Assembly: GCF_018398315.1 (NCBI RefSeq)
Contig: NZ_JAHBRW010000001.1
Span: 248,001 to 312,000 of the forward strand
Direction of reading: 5' to 3'
DNA: 64,000 bases
Source of the DNA: Chelatococcus sp. YT9
GTDB taxonomy: Bacteria > Pseudomonadota > Alphaproteobacteria > Rhizobiales > Beijerinckiaceae
The position numbers and the translations under genes are program-made. The notes beneath the pieces are model-generated. The model had not been told where the DNA came from. It did not search any database and saw nothing but the letters and a program-made list of their open reading frames with translations. Shown piece by piece: positions 1 through 8,417 of the stretch (the first letter of the stretch is position 1; the number at the start of each line of letters is the position of its first letter).

Positions 1-1856
1 CGCGCGCCAAGCGCACGTGCGATTTCGCGAAAGGCATTGCGCTCGTTCGTCGAAAGCGATGGCCGCTGCGGCGCGCGCGCCTCCGCCTCGCCCCCGTTGC
101 CGCGAGCGGGATCCACCACGCGCAAGGGAACCACCTTTGGTGCCCCGAGCGTGGCGCGGACTTGCCCGCGCACCGCCGAGAATTGCCCCGGGGGCTCGAC
201 TTCACTGGGCGGCGACGCTGCTTGGCCGCTGTCCGCCGCGGTCTGGTCATTAGCGGGCGGATCGGTCGGCCGTACCGGCTCGACACGGGCCTCCGGCGCC
301 GTTTGCTCGTTGGCATCCGGTGGCGGGACAGCTTCGTCGTCAGACGCATCGGCATCAGCTTTGCTGCTGAATGCGTCCTCCGACGAGGACCCATTCTCAA
401 CGACCGCCTCCCCGGCAGACGCCGCGATAACGACGGGTGCTTCCGGGACCACGTCCTCAGCGGCAGGCTCTTCCCCCGCCAACCTTTGGTCAGATGCTGG
501 CTCGGGAGACGCTTGCCCGGGCAGATCGGTCTGGACCACGTCCTCGGCCGCAACGCCCTCGATGGTGTCGGCCTCGGCGGCTGCCACCTCGACCGTGACG
601 ACCTCCAGCTGGTCGACGTCGGGCGCGACGCAGACCCCCTCGTCATCCAGCGCGTTCGTTTGCGCCAAAACCTGTACCGTGTCGGGCGGCGGCGCCTCCC
701 CAGCCGGTTCCCAAGGCAGCGCGCTCGCAACCTCCGCCGTTTCAGCGCGCGCCTCGTCAGGCTCTTCGGTCGGCATGCCACCGGGCTCCTGCACGGGGGC
801 GAGGGGCTCATCGGCCGCGGTGTCCTCGGCGACCATCGTCAAAGGTTCACTCTGGATGCGCGTTGACGCCGCATCCCGTCCCTCTTCCCCATCGCTCCCG
901 GCGCCGAGGTCGCTCTCGTCCTCGAAGCCGGTGTCCCGGAGTTCGGTTTCTCGAGGCTTGAGGTCCGGAACTTCGGAAGAGTGGAGCGCAGAGGCTCGGA
1001 GTTCAGAAGACTGGCCCTCGGAGAACTGGCTCTCGGAGGCCTTCAACCCGTGCAGACGGCACAACCCGTAGCCCTGGAAGATCGGCTCGCCATCGGCAGT
1101 CACGACGAGCGCCCCCAGCTCCACCGGAAGCAGTGCCTCGCCGGTTCCGACCTGCCACAGAACCGAAGAACGCGACCAGGTCTGGCGACGCGCAAGGGCT
1201 GCCGCGATATTCCCTTCCGGATCATGGACGACAGAGCCGATCAGATCGTCCCAACGCCGCCCGACGATATCAGCCGCCACGGGCCCGACCACCGTCGCGA
1301 GTTCCGGCGAAACCTTGAGGAGGCGGCCTGCGATATCGGACGCCCAAACGAAACGCAGGCTTCGGCGCGTCTTCGCAAGCGCGCGGATATAGGCTGGCAG
1401 GTCACGGGGCTGTTTGGAAATCTCCGCCGCCGAGAGCTCTCCCCCGGCAAGGCGGCCGGGCTCATCGGCCTCCGGCTCGGGGACCATGGAAGCCAGGCTG
1501 GCCGCCATTGCGCGCGGCAGCGCACCGACGACAACCGTGACAAGCAAGGTTTCGCCGGCGCCCGCGGCAACGGGACGGCAGGCCAGCGTCACGATGTCGC
1601 TTTGGCGGCCACTATTGATGCGCCACCGCTCGAGGCGGACGCCATGTGCCGGCATATGGAGGGCAAGCCGCGCAAGCCGGCTTGCCGTTTCAGGGGTCAA
1701 GGCCCCAGTCTGATCGTCAGAGAGAGCGGCAATAAGCGGCCTGGCCTCGGCCGAGGCCCAGATCACACGGGGCTCTGCCACTGACCATACGATCACTGCC
1801 GTCCTGGACTTCAGGAACGGCGCCAGCGATGTGTCTCGCCGTAGATCGGCTATCAC
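1..1856 (-). CDS. PAS-domain sensor protein (probable sensor histidine kinase), N-terminal part, runs off the left edge
   Basis: The minus strand is open from 1856 to the window edge (618 codons, no stop), so this is the N-terminal part of a larger protein. I chose GTG at 1856 because AAGGAG lies at 1866-1871, 9 nt upstream; an in-frame TGA lies shortly before. Residues about 1-150 are mixed and carry no motif I recognise. Residues about 155-270 look like a PAS fold (SLRFVWASDIAGRLLKVS through GEPIFQGYGLCRLHG). Residues about 270-600 are a disordered linker very rich in Glu, Asp, Ala and Pro. At the left edge the sequence STNERNAFREIARALGA resembles the segment just before a further PAS/kinase region in PdhS-like rhizobial cell-cycle kinases. 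The kinase core is outside the window, so histidine kinase identity is inferred, not seen. Confidence 0.75.
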   Translation of the reverse strand, partial: MIADLRRDTSLAPFLKSRTAVIVWSVAEPRVIWASAEARPLIAALSDDQTGALTPETASRLARLALHMPAHGVRLERWRINSGRQSDIVTLACRPVAAGAGETLLVTVVVGALPRAMAASLASMVPEPEADEPGRLAGGELSAAEISKQPRDLPAYIRALAKTRRSLRFVWASDIAGRLLKVSPELATVVGPVAADIVGRRWDDLIGSVVHDPEGNIAAALARRQTWSRSSVLWQVGTGEALLPVELGALVVTADGEPIFQGYGLCRLHGLKASESQFSEGQSSELRASALHSSEVPDLKPRETELRDTGFEDESDLGAGSDGEEGRDAASTRIQSEPLTMVAEDTAADEPLAPVQEPGGMPTEEPDEARAETAEVASALPWEPAGEAPPPDTVQVLAQTNALDDEGVCVAPDVDQLEVVTVEVAAAEADTIEGVAAEDVVQTDLPGQASPEPASDQRLAGEEPAAEDVVPEAPVVIAASAGEAVVENGSSSEDAFSSKADADASDDEAVPPPDANEQTAPEARVEPVRPTDPPANDQTAADSGQAASPPSEVEPPGQFSAVRGQVRATLGAPKVVPLRVVDPARGNGGEAEARAPQRPSLSTNERNAFREIARALGA

Positions 1857-1983
1857 CGCGCTGAACTCCTTCAACTCAGCCTTGATCCGCTTTGATACCG
1901 ATCGTGCCAAACGCTCGATAGCTAACGAAGCCTTAATAACAGGCCCCGCACCAGGCCGTCACGGCACGCAACCGACCTATCCG

Positions 1984-2002
1984 CACTAACCTGATGTTAG
2001 TG
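1984..2002. promoter_or_regulatory. 7-bp perfect inverted repeat between sensor gene and phasin
   Basis: CACTAAC (1984-1990) and GTTAGTG (1996-2002) form a perfect dyad with a 5-nt centre. It lies in the 312-bp spacer between the two divergent genes, about 130 bp upstream of the sensor start codon, and could be an operator. No regulator can be assigned. Confidence 0.3.
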
Positions 2003-2110
2003 TTAATGCGGCGGCTGGCAAGATGGCATAGTATGGACGACAGTTTCCTTAAGAAGGCTGATCAGCACAGCAGAAACCAGCTCCAGCTGCCCTGGCGCAC
2101 CTTGCGCTTG

Positions 2111-2133
2111 TGCACTGCAACATGTATATTGCA
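2111..2133 (+). promoter_or_regulatory. TGC-rich dyad upstream of phasin, candidate PhaR-type operator
   Basis: TGCAA (2116-2120) and TTGCA (2129-2133) form an inverted repeat with an 8-nt centre, and a second TGCACTGCA near-palindrome overlaps its left arm. Repressors of the PhaR family in alphaproteobacteria bind TGC/GCA-rich dyads in front of phasin genes. The site ends 35 bp before the phasin start codon, so it would overlap the promoter. The assignment is inference from position and base pattern. Confidence 0.4.
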
Positions 2134-2168
2134 TCGCACAAACCGATATAAATCCCAAGGAGCATACC

Positions 2169-2585
2169 ATGAGCCAGTCCAATTTCCCGCATTATGAGAT
2201 CCCCGCCGAGTTTCGCCAGTTTGCCGAGCAGGGCGTGGAGCAAGCCCGCAAGGCTTTCACCGGCTTCCTCGATGCGGCGAACAAAGCGGTTGATACCTTC
2301 GCCGCGCCGAATTCATTCAATGCCGGGGCGGGTGATGTGACGCGCCGGACGCTCGCCTACGCCGAGCATAATGTGACGGCAGCCCTGGATCTCGCGCAGA
2401 AGCTCGTGAAGTCGAAGGATGTCAGCGAGGCCATGAAGCACCAGGCCGACTACCTGCAGTCCCAGGTTGCCTCCTTGCAGAACCAGCTGAAGGACTTCAC
2501 GGCCGCGGTCCAGAAGGCCGGTGAGGACGTAACGCAAACAGCGACCAAGCCCGCCGGGAAGAATGGAACATCCAAGGCTGGCTGA
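2169..2585 (+). CDS. Phasin family protein (138 aa)
   Basis: A small alpha-helical protein of the phasin family, which coats polyhydroxyalkanoate granules. The N-terminal FPHYEIPAEFRQFAEQGVEQA motif region, the FxGFLDAANKAVDTF segment and the heptad-like C-terminal helix (SQVASLQNQLKDFTAAVQKAG) match the short rhizobial phasins in length and pattern. There is no signal peptide or membrane segment. AAGGAG lies 6-7 nt before the ATG. A second, much longer phasin-like gene follows 336 bp downstream on the same strand. The TGC-rich dyad just upstream suggests granule-responsive repression. Confidence 0.88.
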   Translation: MSQSNFPHYEIPAEFRQFAEQGVEQARKAFTGFLDAANKAVDTFAAPNSFNAGAGDVTRRTLAYAEHNVTAALDLAQKLVKSKDVSEAMKHQADYLQSQVASLQNQLKDFTAAVQKAGEDVTQTATKPAGKNGTSKAG

Positions 2586-2921
2586 TCTTAGGCATAGGAT
2601 TATTCCCGCTCTATCGGGATGGATGCGTTTTCCGAACGGGAGATCGGCCAAACACAAGTCTCCTCACCGGGTGACTGAGGCCGAACTTCCGGTTCGATAC
2701 CCGGTAAGCTGCACAGGAAGATGCAAGCCCGCGCAGACGGGTTGGCCCAGATCCCTCTCGAAGGTCGACCTGTCAGAAGTCACGAGATGCAAATGGCCGT
2801 CCTGGCTGTACTCCGTGGGAGGCCAGGGCCGGCTTACCTGGTTGTCGGTATGGCGGATGCGGGAACTCACGGCCCGGCATGACTGGGATCCTATTCCATT
2901 CGCCCATGAGGAGTTGTACCC
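2586..2921 (+). other. Intergenic region without a supported gene
   Basis: These 336 bp separate the two phasin genes. I see only a weak 5-bp hairpin (TCCCG/CGGGA, 2604-2619) without a T-run, and a GAGGAG ribosome binding site at the right end. A reading frame crosses it but has no ribosome binding site and runs into the second phasin out of frame. Confidence 0.5.
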
Positions 2922-3953
2922 ATGGACAAACGCAAGTCACCTGACACATCTTCATCCGCTAAGACCGCTCCATCCGGCAGGGCCGCGGCCGATGGCGCGG
3001 CCACAGCCAAGCCACAGGTCGGCACGCCCAAGACCACAGCCAGGCAGGGGCAGCCTGAGCAAAAAAAGGTGAGCTCGACCGAAGCAGCCACCTCAAACTC
3101 CCAAAGCAGTGCAAGCCAGAAGGCGTCCGCGGGCTCCAAACCAGGCGCGCCCCAGAGCGGTGCCAATGCCACCGCGAAGCCTCAGGCAGGCCAACCCGCT
3201 CCCGTTTCAGGGAAAGAGGCCGAGGCCAAACCGTCAACAGCGTCAGGCCCAAAGGCAGCCTCGAATGGCCCGACGGCCGATCAGACGAAGCCCGCGTCCG
3301 GGTCCAAGGCCGCTGTCGAGACGAAGCCTGCCGCGGCGTCCAAGCCCGTCTTGGCCAAACCTGAAAAAATCGCGTCGCCATCCTCCGCGCCTACCGCTTC
3401 GAAGAAGCCCGTGACTTCTCCCGAGCCCGTGGCGAAGGCCGACGCCGCCGCGCTGGCGGCACAGGCCGAGGCGACGCTTCGCCAGACCGAGGAGCTTGCG
3501 AAACTTGCAGAAGAGGCCGTGGCGGCCTCGCTCAAGGTATCGCGGGCATCTGTCACTCAAGCTCAATCCGGTGGCCGCCAGGAGAACTCCTCTTTTGCCG
3601 CGATCGCCGAGAGCGGCTTGCAGCAGGCGCGAAAGGCTTACGCGACGGCGCAGGAGCAGCGGGACACGTGGAACCGCAGCGTGATCGCTAACGCGAACGT
3701 GGCCAGCCGGGCTGCGAACGAGATCAACGGCAAAATCCTGGACCTTTTGCGCAGCCAGACGGATGCGACGTTCGGCCTATGGCGCTCGCTGATGAACGTG
3801 AGCTCGATGGCGGAAGCCGTTGAACTGCAGACGCGGGAATTGCGGCGGCAGTACGAGGATGCGACGGCGCGCGTTCGGGATATCGCCGAGACCGCGACAC
3901 GCTACACCAATGACGTGGTGGCGACTGCCAAAGAGGCGAACCGACATCGGTAA
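2922..3953 (+). CDS. Phasin-like protein with long Ala/Pro/Lys-rich N-terminal linker (343 aa)
   Basis: Residues 1-160 are low-complexity, built of Ala, Lys, Pro, Ser and Thr and presumably disordered. Residues about 165-205 form an Ala/Glu helix (AALAAQAEATLRQTEELAKL). Residues about 220-340 form a phasin-type helical domain (FAAIAESGLQQARKAYATAQ, then ILDLLRSQTDATFGLWRSL). The linker resembles the Lys/Ala/Pro-rich tails of granule proteins that also contact DNA, so granule-nucleoid bridging is possible, but that is inference. GAGGAG precedes the ATG. The protein is more than twice the usual phasin length. No terminator is evident immediately after it; a 10-bp hairpin lies about 130 bp downstream. 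Confidence 0.75.
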   Translation: MDKRKSPDTSSSAKTAPSGRAAADGAATAKPQVGTPKTTARQGQPEQKKVSSTEAATSNSQSSASQKASAGSKPGAPQSGANATAKPQAGQPAPVSGKEAEAKPSTASGPKAASNGPTADQTKPASGSKAAVETKPAAASKPVLAKPEKIASPSSAPTASKKPVTSPEPVAKADAAALAAQAEATLRQTEELAKLAEEAVAASLKVSRASVTQAQSGGRQENSSFAAIAESGLQQARKAYATAQEQRDTWNRSVIANANVASRAANEINGKILDLLRSQTDATFGLWRSLMNVSSMAEAVELQTRELRRQYEDATARVRDIAETATRYTNDVVATAKEANRHR

Positions 3954-4086
3954 GGCCGAGGGGAAGCGGCGGCTTTGCGCACCACAGTTGTGGATTGTCG
4001 TGAGATTTAGCAGTGGGTGGAGGAGCCTGCGGGACGCGCCTCCGCCGCGGCCCTGCGCCACGAGCGCGGGGCTTATTCGCGTAATA

Positions 4087-4112
4087 CACGGGAAAACATT
4101 GTTTTTTCCGTG
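4087..4112 (+). terminator. 10-bp hairpin downstream of the long phasin gene
   Basis: CACGGGAAAA (4087-4096) pairs with TTTTTCCGTG (4103-4112), one G-T wobble, loop of six. The A-rich and T-rich arms would let it act as a weak terminator or processing signal. It is 133 bp after the phasin stop codon. Nothing else is visible between 3954 and the tRNA. Confidence 0.35.
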
Positions 4113-4252
4113 CCATCGATGGATTGGGAAGCGGGGACATCCCACCATTTAATTCGATGCAACGTGGATCTTGCATTCGCGCGTGGTTGCGCATAGTTTC
4201 CCGCTCGCTGATGGATATGCACGCCCTCGCCGGGCGCTTATCATGGATCTGC

Positions 4253-4329
4253 GCAGCTGTAGCTCAGTTGGTTAGAGCGCCTGATTGTGGATCAGGAGGT
4301 CCCCCGTTCAAGCCGGGGCAGCTGTACCA
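4253..4329 (+). tRNA. tRNA-His (GTG), CCA encoded, no G-1
   Basis: A full cloverleaf can be folded. The acceptor stem is GCAGCTG/CAGCTGT with a G1-U72 wobble, followed by A73 and an encoded CCA. The D-arm is GCTC...GAGC, the anticodon stem CCTGA/TCAGG with loop TTGTGGA (anticodon GTG at 4287-4289), and the T-arm CCCCG-TTCAAGC-CGGGG. The base before position 1 is C (4252), so the near-universal G-1 of tRNA-His is not encoded. Loss of G-1 together with A73 is known from a large alphaproteobacterial clade with an adapted histidyl-tRNA synthetase, which supports the taxonomic placement. Confidence 0.97.
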
Positions 4330-4373
4330 TCCTCCGGCCGATCGAAATCCGCATAGTCTCGACGGCAAAAATA

Positions 4374-4399
4374 CCGGCTTCCTCTCGGGATGAAGCCGG
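4374..4399 (-). terminator. Hairpin terminator-like structure after tRNA-His
   Basis: CCGGCTTC (4374-4381) pairs with GAAGCCGG (4392-4399) around a 10-nt loop. Read on the minus strand it is followed by TATTTTTG, so it would terminate leftward transcription and shield the tRNA. Confidence 0.45.
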
Positions 4400-4517
4400 C
4401 GCTGTAAGATTCGTGCGAAGCTCCTCCCGACGAGATGCGGAAGGAGTGCATCCGAGCTACATCTGCCGCCAGCCGCTGCAGATCGCCCAGTGCTTGACTG
4501 ATTACCCAGACCGAAAG

Positions 4518-4547
4518 AAGGCCCAGGCGCGATGCGCCTGAGGCTTT
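4518..4547 (-). terminator. Terminator of the small secreted-protein gene
   Basis: AGGCGC-GAT-GCGCCT (4525-4539), extended outward by GCC/GGC and AAG/TTT pairs, lies about 20 bp after the stop codon at 4566. On the minus strand it is followed by CTTCTTTCGG, a moderate T-run. Confidence 0.5.
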
Positions 4548-4565
4548 CCTTGCTGCTCTGGCAGG

Positions 4566-4982
4566 TTATTGAGCGCTCGGTGCTGCCTGCGGATTGTTTG
4601 TGGCAGGCTTATCCGCCGTTACGCGTGACTGCACCCGGTCAAACAGCACCAATGCTGCGTCCACGCAGGAGCGCATCGTCTCCCGGTCACCGCAACGCAC
4701 GGCAAGACGTGTATCGCCGCTTCGGATCAGAAAGCCGCTGCCGCCTCCATGGTCTTCGTCATCATGGTCATGATCGTGCATCTCATGCATGGAACTGCGC
4801 CAATCCCGCTGCTCGTCACGGTCCTCACGATCAGCTCGGTCTCTGCGGTCGTCCCGGTCTGAGTGCCAGTCCCGACTGTAGCCGCGGCGGTCATCCCAAT
4901 CACGCTTTCCAGTCATGTCCTGGGCAACAGCGGGAATTGTCGTAAGGGCGAGAACAGCTCCAATGATCAATGGCAACCGCAT
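4566..4982 (-). CDS. Small secreted protein with Asp/Arg/His-rich segment, function unknown (138 aa)
   Basis: The start ATG at 4982 has GGGAGG 7 nt upstream and gives a clean Sec signal peptide (MRLPLIIGAVLALTTIPAVAQ, cleavage after AVA-Q). The mature part opens with a stretch almost entirely of Asp, Arg, Glu, Trp and His (RDWHSDRDDRRDRADRED), then HEMHDHDHDDEDHGGG, then a small fold-like segment (SGFLIRSGDTRLAVRCGD, then MRSCVDAALVLFDRV) with two cysteines. The acid/His run could bind metal ions, but that is inference. I do not recognise a family. The gene diverges from the SulP transporter, with about 340 bp between the start codons. Confidence 0.75.
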   Translation of the reverse strand: MRLPLIIGAVLALTTIPAVAQDMTGKRDWDDRRGYSRDWHSDRDDRRDRADREDRDEQRDWRSSMHEMHDHDHDDEDHGGGSGFLIRSGDTRLAVRCGDRETMRSCVDAALVLFDRVQSRVTADKPATNNPQAAPSAQ

Positions 4983-5321
4983 GACCAAACCTCCCACATT
5001 TTCATGCTCTAGCCACCCGCAGTCGGGCAGCGCGACGAAGGACGCTTTCGCGAGGGATCGTCCCCCTAGAACGCCGGAGCCAATCTCACAGTTCCGCGTC
5101 GTCCGAAGACTGAATGAGGAGGACGTGCCCCGCAGGTCCTCTTGCGCGGTGACATGAACCGTTGCTAGAGAGGGGCATTCGACTGGACCCGGTGAAAATC
5201 CGGGTGGCTCTTTCGGCCGCCGATCCGCCGGACCACGCAAAAGACAATCAGGCTGCGCAGCACGGCTTCCTCGCCGATGCATGCCTTTCATTGTGCGCCT
5301 CCTTTGCGGAACACCTTGCCC

Positions 5322-6806
5322 ATGCTTTCCACTTCTTCGATCCGCCGCGAATGGTTCGGCAATATCCGCGCCGATGTGCTCTCAGGCATTGTCGTTGCCC
5401 TGGCGCTTATCCCTGAAGCGATCGGCTTTTCCGTCATCGCCGGCGTCGACCCGAAGGTCGGCCTCTATGCGTCCGTCGTTATCGCATGCGTGATCGCCTT
5501 CACCGGAGGCAGACCCGCCATGATCTCGGCCGCGACCGCCGCAACGGCCGTGCTCATGGCAGATCTCGTGAAGGAGCACGGTGTTCAATATCTCTTCGCC
5601 GCCACCATCCTGATGGGTGTTCTGCAAATTCTGGCAGGGCTCCTCAAACTCGGCCGGCTCATGCGCTTCGTGTCCCAATCAGTGATGACGGGATTTGTGA
5701 ATGCGCTGGCGATCCTCATTTTCATGGCGCAGCTGCCGGAACTCATCAATGTGCCGCCGGCGACTTACGCGCTCATCGCCCTGGGGCTTGCCATCATTTA
5801 TCTCCTGCCAAGGATCACGCGCGCTATCCCCTCCCCGCTGGTGGCCATCCTCGTGCTGACGGTGATCACGGCGGTATTTGGCCTGGAAGTTCGAACGGTT
5901 GCACATCTTGGAGAGCTGCCTTCGACACTGCCGGTTTTCGGCCTGCCGGATGTGCCTTGGACCTTCGAAACGCTTGCCATATTGCTGCCGGTGGCCGCTC
6001 CGCTCGCGGCTGTCGGCCTTCTCGAGTCGCTGCTGACGGCGCAGATCGTCGACGACATGACCGATACGCCCAGCAACAAGAATCGTGAGTGCGTCGGCCA
6101 AGGCACCGCCAATATCGCATCCGCCTTCTTTGGCGGAATGAGCGGCTGCGCGATGATCGGCCAGTCGGTGATCAACGTCTCATCCGGCGCCCGCGGGCGG
6201 CTTTCCGCACTCACCGCGGGGATATTCCTGCTCGTACTGCTCATCGCACTGCAGGATCTACTCGCCGTCGTTCCCGTGGCGGCGCTCACGGCCGTGATGA
6301 TCATGGTCTCGATCAACACATTCTCCTGGCGCTCCCTTGCTCGCCTCAGGGCGAACCCGCTGCCTTCGTCCGCGGTCATGCTCGCGACCGTCGCAACGGT
6401 CGTGGCAACACACGACCTCGCCAAAGGCGTCCTTGTTGGCGTCCTTCTGTCCGGCGTGTTCTTCGCCGGGAAAGTGGCGCGCCTCAGCCGCGTCACGTCA
6501 GTCCTGTCACCCGATGAACGGACACGGACCTATTATGTGGAAGGACAGATCTTCTTCGCCACGGCGAACGCCTTCTTCGACGCGATCGACCTTCTGGAGC
6601 CTGTCAAGGCGATCATCATCGATGTCAGCAAGGCGCACTTCTGGGATATCTCCGCGGTGGGGGCGCTCGACCGGATCGTCCTGAAAGCGCGGCGCCATGG
6701 TCTTGAGGTGGATGTCATTGGCCTCAATGAAGCGAGCGCTACGATGGTAGAGCGCTTCGGCACCCATGATAAGGAACCCACGATCAGACCGGCCGCTCCG
6801 CATTGA
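5322..6806 (+). CDS. SulP family inorganic anion transporter with STAS domain (494 aa)
   Basis: An inner-membrane anion transporter of the SulP/SLC26 family (sulfate, bicarbonate or similar; substrate not predictable). The N-terminus shows the family signature [20 protein letters not shown] with [12 protein letters not shown]. About ten to twelve hydrophobic segments follow. The cytoplasmic STAS domain begins near residue 410 ([39 protein letters not shown]). The start at 5322 gives the usual family N-terminus; an in-frame ATG at 5277 would add 15 residues without a better ribosome binding site. It is monocistronic. Confidence 0.88.
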   Translation: MLSTSSIRREWFGNIRADVLSGIVVALALIPEAIGFSVIAGVDPKVGLYASVVIACVIAFTGGRPAMISAATAATAVLMADLVKEHGVQYLFAATILMGVLQILAGLLKLGRLMRFVSQSVMTGFVNALAILIFMAQLPELINVPPATYALIALGLAIIYLLPRITRAIPSPLVAILVLTVITAVFGLEVRTVAHLGELPSTLPVFGLPDVPWTFETLAILLPVAAPLAAVGLLESLLTAQIVDDMTDTPSNKNRECVGQGTANIASAFFGGMSGCAMIGQSVINVSSGARGRLSALTAGIFLLVLLIALQDLLAVVPVAALTAVMIMVSINTFSWRSLARLRANPLPSSAVMLATVATVVATHDLAKGVLVGVLLSGVFFAGKVARLSRVTSVLSPDERTRTYYVEGQIFFATANAFFDAIDLLEPVKAIIIDVSKAHFWDISAVGALDRIVLKARRHGLEVDVIGLNEASATMVERFGTHDKEPTIRPAAPH

Positions 6807-6895
6807 AGATCCGAACTGCTCAGAAGAAAGGCGGATCTCGCCTATCTCGTAAGCATCGCATAAAATAGCATCTTTTTTTGGCGCATCCCTGCGCA

Positions 6896-6959
6896 ATGCT
6901 TGTGCTGCTCCTGCTGTCTGATTATGCAGACGCGTGCCCTCACTCATACAGCAGGAGCA
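6896..6959 (+). promoter_or_regulatory. RBS-sequestering leader hairpin with Leu-rich leader ORF before the dehydrogenase
   Basis: TGCTCCTGCTGT (6906-6917) is perfectly complementary over 12 bp to ACAGCAGGAGCA (6948-6959), and the right arm contains the ribosome binding site CAGGAG of the gene starting at 6963. An alternative hairpin GTCTG (6916-6920)/CAGAC (6927-6931) overlaps the left arm. An ATG at 6896 opens a frame, different from the downstream gene, whose first residues are MLVLLLLSDYADA; translating it would unzip the left arm. This is a plausible translational attenuator. The structure is seen; the function is inferred. Confidence 0.5.
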
Positions 6960-6962
6960 ATC

Positions 6963-8228
6963 ATGTCCGAAGGCAGCCTTCTCGATTACGCACTCGTTCG
7001 TCTGGACGAAGCCGCCGCCCATCTCGCCATTGATGCGGACGTGATCGAGAAGCTCAAATTTGCACGCGAGACGACGAAAGTCCGCCTGATGATCCGTATG
7101 GATGATGGATCGCGAAAATCGTTCCTGGCCTGGCGCTGTCGCTACGATGATACGCGCGGCCCGACAAAGGGCGGGATCCGTTTCCATCCCGATGCGACGG
7201 CTGACGAGGTGGAAACGCTCGCCTTCTGGATGACCTTCAAATGCGCCGTCATGAACCTGCCCTATGGTGGCGGCAAGGGCGCCGTTCAGGTTGACCCGCG
7301 TAAACTGTCCAAGGCCGAGCTGGAGCGTCTCTCCCGCGCCTATATCCAGGCCTTCTCACGCATCATCGGCCCGGACCGCGACATTCCCGCGCCTGATGTC
7401 TACACCAATGCCATGATCATGGGGTGGATGGCCGATGAATACGCCCAGATCGTCGGAGAGGCGGCACCCGCAGTCATCACTGGAAAGCCGCTTGCCCTTG
7501 GCGGGTCGCTCGGGCGGGGGGATGCGACGGCGCGCGGCGGCTATTATCTGACGCGACACCTCGCAGCGGATCTCGGGCTTGGCCAGACGTTGAAGGTCGC
7601 CGTCCAGGGCTTCGGCAACGCAGGCCAGCATATTGCACGCCTTCTCGCTGCCGATGGCCACAAGATCGTCGCGGTCTCGGACTCCGAGGGAGCCGTCTAC
7701 GCGTCCGGCGGGCTTGACATTCATTCCTTGCTGGTCGCGAAGGAACGGGGGCAATCGGTGGTGTCAACCGTCGGCTCCCATGGCCATCAGGCTCTTGCCG
7801 CTGAGCAACTCGTCGGCGTGGACTGCGACGTGCTGGTGCCGTCAGCCCTCGAAAACATGATCCACGAGGGAAATGCGGAGACCATCAAGGCGAAGCTCAT
7901 TCTAGAGCTCGCCAACGGCCCGGTCACTCCGACCGCGGACGCGATCCTGGCACGCAAGAACGTCATCGTCCTGCCGGACATCCTCGCCAATGCCGGCGGC
8001 GTCACCGTTTCTTATTTCGAATGGGTGCAGAACCGTCAGGGCTATTACTGGACACTCGAGGAAATTCACGAGCGCCTGCGCGTGATCATGGAGCGCGAAG
8101 GCCGGGCGATCTGGAACACCGCCCGCGAAAAGGGCGTATCGGTGCGGACTGCCGCCTATGTCCACGCGTTGAATCGCCTCGCCGAGGCCATCGAAGCGCA
8201 CGGCACGCAAAATTTCTTCGCAAGCTGA
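6963..8228 (+). CDS. Glu/Leu/Phe/Val dehydrogenase (glutamate dehydrogenase family, 421 aa)
   Basis: Oxidative deamination of an amino acid, most likely glutamate, with NAD(P)+ in the cytoplasm. The substrate domain has RGPTKGGIRFHP, the Lys-containing loop LPYGGGKGAV and the catalytic Asp segment DRDIPAPDVYTN. GGSLGRGDATARGG follows, then the Rossmann motif VQGFGNAGQ near residue 215. The C-terminal ELANGPVTP and LPDILANAGGVTVSYFEW are typical. The length matches the hexameric family (about 420 aa). ATG at 6963 is chosen for CAGGAG just upstream; a longer frame begins inside the leader. A strong terminator follows. Substrate preference among Glu, Leu, Phe and Val is not decided by sequence reading. 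Confidence 0.93.
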   Translation: MSEGSLLDYALVRLDEAAAHLAIDADVIEKLKFARETTKVRLMIRMDDGSRKSFLAWRCRYDDTRGPTKGGIRFHPDATADEVETLAFWMTFKCAVMNLPYGGGKGAVQVDPRKLSKAELERLSRAYIQAFSRIIGPDRDIPAPDVYTNAMIMGWMADEYAQIVGEAAPAVITGKPLALGGSLGRGDATARGGYYLTRHLAADLGLGQTLKVAVQGFGNAGQHIARLLAADGHKIVAVSDSEGAVYASGGLDIHSLLVAKERGQSVVSTVGSHGHQALAAEQLVGVDCDVLVPSALENMIHEGNAETIKAKLILELANGPVTPTADAILARKNVIVLPDILANAGGVTVSYFEWVQNRQGYYWTLEEIHERLRVIMEREGRAIWNTAREKGVSVRTAAYVHALNRLAEAIEAHGTQNFFAS

Positions 8229-8253
8229 GACGATATAAATTCGGGGGGAGCGA

Positions 8254-8288
8254 CATCACCGGCGATCTCATTGGGATCGCCGGTGATG
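8254..8288 (+). terminator. Strong hairpin terminator of the dehydrogenase gene
   Basis: A perfect 14-bp stem (8254-8267 with 8275-8288) around a 7-nt loop, 26 bp after the stop codon. The T-run is weak (ATGACATTTCG), so it may act bidirectionally or with Rho. Confidence 0.8.
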
Positions 8289-8417
8289 ACATTTCGAGTA
8301 ACTTTTGAAAATCTCGCAAGAATTTGAAACCAAAGGCAGTTTCCACAGGCGTTCCGCCCTTGCGTTAACCTGGCAGCTCGCGTAATCCGCGCCGTTGCAA
8401 TGGTGGGGGAAGCATCA

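Noticed and set aside
37-1071. Long plus-strand reading frame of Ser/Ala/Gly-rich sequence
   Set aside because: It is antisense to the sensor gene, which has a sound start, a PAS-like domain and sensible composition; the plus frame has no ribosome binding site and no domain.
2604-2619. Hairpin TCCCG/CGGGA as terminator of the first phasin
   Set aside because: Only 5 bp and no T-run.
2563-3072. Plus-strand frame between and into the second phasin
   Set aside because: No ribosome binding site, starts inside the first phasin and runs out of frame into the second; composition is Arg/Pro/His-rich.
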